From an uncultured Gemmatimonadota bacterium (GTDB lineage: Bacteria; Gemmatimonadota; Gemmatimonadetes; Gemmatimonadales; Gemmatimonadaceae), in the NCBI GenBank assembly GCA_902826615.1, contig CADEFN010000003.1, positions 1-64,000 of the forward strand: 64,000 nucleotides of DNA, in the 5' to 3' direction. The notes below the pieces were generated by a model. It ran no database searches. It was not told the DNA's origin and saw only the letters and a list, made by a program, of their open reading frames with translations. Below are positions 61,140-64,000 of the stretch, in pieces. The first letter of the stretch is position 1. Every line of letters starts with the position of its first letter. The position numbers and the translations under genes were made by a program.

Positions 61140-61448
61140 TCAGTTGATGACCGCGAGCACATCGCTCTCGCGGAGGATGAGATACTGCTCGCCCTCGACC
61201 GTCACTTCGGTGCCGGAATACTTCCCGTACAGCACCTTGTCGCCGACCTTGCAGTCGAGCGGCACACGCTTGCCGTCTTCGAAACGGCCCGGGCCAGTGG
61301 CCACGATCTCACCCTGCTGGGGCTTCTCCTTGGCAGTGTCCGGGATGTACAGGCCACCACGCATGGTCTCGCTGTCCTCGAGCGCCTTCACCACCACACG
61401 ATCGGCGAGCGGCGCGATTTTCGTCGCAGCGGCGTTCTTCGTCGCCAT
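61140..61448 (-). CDS. groES: 10 kDa co-chaperonin GroES
   Basis: 102 aa from ATG at 61448, with a GGAGG sequence just upstream. [40 protein letters not shown], read in parts, covers the mobile loop; [15 protein letters not shown] and [13 protein letters not shown] follow. A frame extended to 61499 would run into the CIRCE element. Confidence 0.97.
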   Translation of the reverse strand: MATKNAAATKIAPLADRVVVKALEDSETMRGGLYIPDTAKEKPQQGEIVATGPGRFEDGKRVPLDCKVGDKVLYGKYSGTEVTVEGEQYLILRESDVLAVIN

Positions 61449-61492
61449 AGACGTCGTCCCTCCTTCAAGCGGAATTGGGTGTTGATACCAGA

Positions 61493-61519
61493 TTAGCACT
61501 CATGTCTGGCGAGTGCTAA
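61493..61519. promoter_or_regulatory. CIRCE operator (HrcA binding site)
   Basis: TTAGCACTC (61493-61501), a 9-nt spacer and GAGTGCTAA (61511-61519): a perfect match to the CIRCE consensus. It lies at the predicted transcription start of groES-groEL. HrcA repressor binding here would give heat-shock control. hrcA is not in the window. Confidence 0.97.
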
Positions 61520-61525
61520 CGGTCA

Positions 61526-61555
61526 AATCTAGTCCGTTTCGAAGCCGAGAGTCAA
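61526..61555 (-). promoter_or_regulatory. groESL promoter
   Basis: On the minus strand, TTGACT (61550-61555), an 18-nt spacer and TAGATT (61526-61531). The start point would fall at the edge of the CIRCE element, as is usual for HrcA-controlled groE operons. Confidence 0.65.
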
Positions 61556-61678
61556 ATCATTGAACTTTCGCGCCCAACGCATAACCGGGCCTTTTGTCTT
61601 GCCACCGGCTCGGCCGGAGGTTGATTGGTGCTGCCGGTCACAGTGACCGACCCATACACCGTCGAAAGGAGTCCGCTC

Positions 61679-62623
61679 ATGCGCAAAGCACTACCACTCG
61701 TTCTCAGCCTGGTCGCAGCCGCGTGCGTCGATCCAGTCACCCCGGAGCGCAGCGTCCAGGAGCCGCTCCTGTCGTCTGGAGCCGGAGACGCCGCCGCCGA
61801 GTTATCGGCCCAGATGGATGCGACGAACGCCACCCTGGCAGCCTCCGGGGCGGGTTATCGGCTGGCCGTCGCCGAATTCCTCACGCAAGACGGCGCCGAG
61901 GCCGCCGGAACCACCATCCTGCAGAAGGACCTTGGCAACAAGCAGTTGTCGGCCGATTTCGTCCCGCGGGATCCCCGCCGGACCGGATGGAGCGGGCTCT
62001 TCGGTAGCACCGACGACATCTCGTACGCCATTGATCAAACCACTGACGCCGTTCCGACCGGGAACCTCGTCTCTGCCGCGGCCGCGACGGCCGCGATTGT
62101 GCGCGGCATGGACTCCTGGGATGCCGCGAGCTGCTCGACCCTTCCCCTCACCCGCAATTCCGACTTCGGTCTCGACGTCGGACTCGTCGCCTTTCAGCTG
62201 AGTGGCGGCGCGATCGGCAGCCCGTTTGTCTTTGCCGACGTGCAACATGCCGGCTGGCGCGACCTCAACTTTGCGGGCGGCGTGCTCGGCGTGACCTTCA
62301 CCTTTGTCTTCACCGACAACGGGGTTGCCACGGACATAGACAACAACAAGAAAGCAGACGTTGCGTTCCGGGAGATCTACTACGATCCGTCGTGGGTCTG
62401 GCGCATCGACGGCAACATCGACATCGAATCGGTTGCGGCGCACGAAGCCGGCCACGGGCTGAGCCAGGCCCATTTCGGGAATATCGTGCAGCGGAACGAT
62501 GGCAGTTTCGACGCCAGCCCCCGCGCCGTCATGAACGCCTTCTACAACGGCCCGTTTGCAGCACTGGCCGGAACCGACCTTGGCGGGCACTGCTCCAACT
62601 GGGCGGCCTGGCCTAACCAGTAG
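61679..62623 (+). CDS. Metzincin-type metalloprotease lipoprotein
   Basis: 314 aa. A clear RBS (AAAGGAG) precedes the ATG at 61679. The signal ends in LVAAACVDP (lipobox Cys16). The zinc motif HEAGHGLSQAH (His255, Glu256, His259, His265) is a metzincin HExxHxxxxxH, and AVMNAFYNG further on would be the Met-turn. This makes it a matrixin-like, surface-anchored peptidase. Substrate unknown. Confidence 0.82.
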   Translation: MRKALPLVLSLVAAACVDPVTPERSVQEPLLSSGAGDAAAELSAQMDATNATLAASGAGYRLAVAEFLTQDGAEAAGTTILQKDLGNKQLSADFVPRDPRRTGWSGLFGSTDDISYAIDQTTDAVPTGNLVSAAAATAAIVRGMDSWDAASCSTLPLTRNSDFGLDVGLVAFQLSGGAIGSPFVFADVQHAGWRDLNFAGGVLGVTFTFVFTDNGVATDIDNNKKADVAFREIYYDPSWVWRIDGNIDIESVAAHEAGHGLSQAHFGNIVQRNDGSFDASPRAVMNAFYNGPFAALAGTDLGGHCSNWAAWPNQ

Positions 62624-62638
62624 CAGCCTGCGGTCGTC

Positions 62639-62668
62639 ACGGAGCCGTCGTGCAGACAACGGCTCCGT
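62639..62668. terminator. Hairpin between convergent genes
   Basis: ACGGAGCCGT (62639-62648) and ACGGCTCCGT (62659-62668) form a 10-bp stem with a 10-nt loop, between the metalloprotease stop and the coaX stop. No T tract. Probable bidirectional terminator. Confidence 0.55.
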
Positions 62669-62709
62669 GGCGAGGCGTCACGCCGACGTGTTCCGCGGGG
62701 ACCGGTTCA

Positions 62710-63486
62710 TCACGGCCTGGCCAGCAGCTCATACGCCATGCGCAGGCCGATCAGCGTCAGATGGAGTTCGACGCGATCGACCGTGGAGCAGATCGGCGCA
62801 ATCATTGGCGACAGTCCTCCGGTGGCGACCACCAGCGGCACCCGTCCCGTCGGCCACTCCGCCTTGATGCGACGGACGATGCCGTCGAGCGCTTCGGCTG
62901 CTCCCAGCACGACCCCGCTGCGGATGCAATCTTCGGTGCGGCGTCCGATGACACGCGCCGGTGGCACCAATTCCGTTGCCGGGAGTTTGGACGTCCTGCG
63001 GAACAGTGTCTCGGCAGAGGTTCGGATCCCCGGAGCGATGACCCCGCCGAGGAAGACGCCATCCACGGTGATGCAGTCGTAGGTGGTGGCAGTGCCAAGA
63101 TCGACGACGATGGTGTCGGACTGGTAGAGACGTGACGCCGCCAGGGTATTGATGATCCGGTCGGCGCCCACGGTGCGTGGCTCCTCGACGTCAAGCCGGA
63201 TAGGGAGCGCGGAGCGTCCGTCGACAAAGACCGGGCGGTGGCCGGTGAGCTGCGCGCACCCTTCGCCTAACGGATCGTTCATCCCCGGCACCACCGATCC
63301 GATCGCTACCCCGGTGACATGGCGTGGCTCGAGTGCACGCGCGTGCAGGAGGCCACGCAGGGTGAGTTCCACTTCGTCCGGCGTGCGAGCAGGGTCCGTG
63401 AGGATGCGCCAGTGTGCGCGCAGACTCTCCCCCTCAAAGGCGCCGATGGTCGTCTCGGTATTCCCGACGTCAAAAACCAGCAACAT
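62710..63486 (-). CDS. coaX: Type III pantothenate kinase
   Basis: 258 aa. LLVFDVGNTETTIGAFEG (phosphate-binding), GADRIINTLAA and VVDLGTATTYDCI match the CoaX branch of the ASKHA fold. It catalyses the first step of CoA synthesis. Its start overlaps the birA stop by 17 nt, the common birA-coaX order. Confidence 0.95.
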   Translation of the reverse strand: MLLVFDVGNTETTIGAFEGESLRAHWRILTDPARTPDEVELTLRGLLHARALEPRHVTGVAIGSVVPGMNDPLGEGCAQLTGHRPVFVDGRSALPIRLDVEEPRTVGADRIINTLAASRLYQSDTIVVDLGTATTYDCITVDGVFLGGVIAPGIRTSAETLFRRTSKLPATELVPPARVIGRRTEDCIRSGVVLGAAEALDGIVRRIKAEWPTGRVPLVVATGGLSPMIAPICSTVDRVELHLTLIGLRMAYELLARP

Positions 63487-64000
63487 CCGGTGTGTTCTCC
63501 GCTGGGATGAGTGAGCCCGCTGTCCGTTCCACGCGTCCTGCTGCCGTCTCGATCACAAGCGCGCCGGTCGCCGTAATCCCGCGCGCTGTCCCCACGGCCG
63601 GTTCCACGATGGCGAGGTCGCGCGCCCAATCGCGCGACCGATACTCGTGAAGCTCGGCGACCGTCAGCGCTCCGCGTCCCTGCGCGGCCTCACGCAGCGC
63701 AGGCACAAGCGCCCGCAGAATCTCCACTCGCTCGGCGCCCGGCGCGAGCGTGGCGGCCCCGGGCCATGGCGCACCGCGCACATTGAGGCCAAAGCCAATC
63801 GACACCCAGTCGAGGTGCGTTCCACGCCAGCGGGCTTCGACCAGAATGCCGGCGAGTTTTGCGCCCTTCACCTTGAGATCGTTGGGCCACTTGAGCTGCA
63901 CCGGCGCAGCGCTCCAGCGATCGAGGGCTTTCGCCGCCTGCAGCCCGAGCCGCAACGACAGCACATCGAGGCCATCGCTCGGGGGGCGCTCGATGAACGT
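63470..64000 (-). CDS. birA: Biotin-protein ligase, partial (5' end outside the window)
   Basis: The frame is open to the window edge, giving 176 residues of the C-terminal part. LKWPNDLKVKGAKLAGILVEARW and SIGFGLNVRG are the catalytic-domain motifs that bind biotinyl-AMP. The N-terminus, including any DNA-binding domain, is missing. An apparent start at 63964 is an internal GTG and is rejected. Confidence 0.94.
   Translation of the reverse strand, partial: TFIERPPSDGLDVLSLRLGLQAAKALDRWSAAPVQLKWPNDLKVKGAKLAGILVEARWRGTHLDWVSIGFGLNVRGAPWPGAATLAPGAERVEILRALVPALREAAQGRGALTVAELHEYRSRDWARDLAIVEPAVGTARGITATGALVIETAAGRVERTAGSLIPAENTPDVAGF

Noticed and set aside
61449-61499. 17-residue N-terminal extension of GroES
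   Set aside because: It overlaps the CIRCE operator; the ATG at 61448 has a good RBS and gives a normal length.

Overview
The window looks like a housekeeping-rich stretch of a high-GC, Gram-negative chromosome, most plausibly a member of the Gemmatimonadota. That assignment is an inference from overall character: LPS-assembly and heptose genes, GatCAB, a groESL operon with a CIRCE operator, secreted IPT/Ig-like and sortilin-type lipoproteins, and many 4-bp ATGA/GTGA overlaps. Gene density is very high. No insertion sequence, phage or CRISPR array was seen.

Layout. 1-802: the 5' end of a 16S rRNA gene (minus strand) with a strong promoter, then a bidirectional hairpin and tRNA-Lys, tRNA-Arg and tRNA-Pro. 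840-7801: a chain of eleven minus-strand genes that mostly overlap. It starts with a small bacterial microcompartment (BMC) module (two BMC-H shell proteins, a CoA-acylating aldehyde dehydrogenase, a PduL phosphotransacylase) and runs on into ybgC, envelope lipoproteins (lptE-like), heptose adenylyltransferase, rph and rdgB. 7936-8715: an LpxH-like phosphatase, divergent, apparently leaderless. 8750-13846: an operon of secreted proteins in which cohesin-like lipoproteins sit next to a dockerin-bearing beta-propeller. 14033-18906: a selenium module (selD with an in-frame UGA at its catalytic position, followed 9 nt later by tRNA-Sec), then ridA, fhs and tatD. 18953-28849: secDF and the ribF-truB-rbfA-infB-L7Ae-nusA-rimP translation operon, with a leader that carries a promoter followed by an intrinsic terminator. 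28963-30975: pgeF and a murA with Asp in place of the fosfomycin-target Cys. 32581-41093: lipoprotein-serS-histidine kinase-pcrA-gatC-gatA-gatB.

From 41182 to 56616 most genes are on the plus strand: a roadblock protein, two sugar-nucleotide enzymes, an MBL-fold hydrolase, and an inorganic-carbon cluster (SulP, beta-carbonic anhydrase, SulP, DabA, DabB and a second antiporter-like subunit), then an ECF-type sigma factor with a membrane partner. These face a secreted TPR-CHAT protease. The right end holds groEL/groES, a metzincin-type lipoprotein, coaX and a partial birA.

Three things stand out. The selD gene is a selenoprotein gene whose true N-terminus is hidden by a UGA codon, with tRNA-Sec directly downstream. 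The BMC module lacks both a vertex protein and an aldehyde-generating enzyme, and is transcriptionally chained to envelope genes. Finally, a 7-mer, CGTTAGG, occurs at least 29 times in the window, nearly always in the sense orientation as NCG-TTA-GGN (x-Leu-Gly), although TTA should be a rare codon here.
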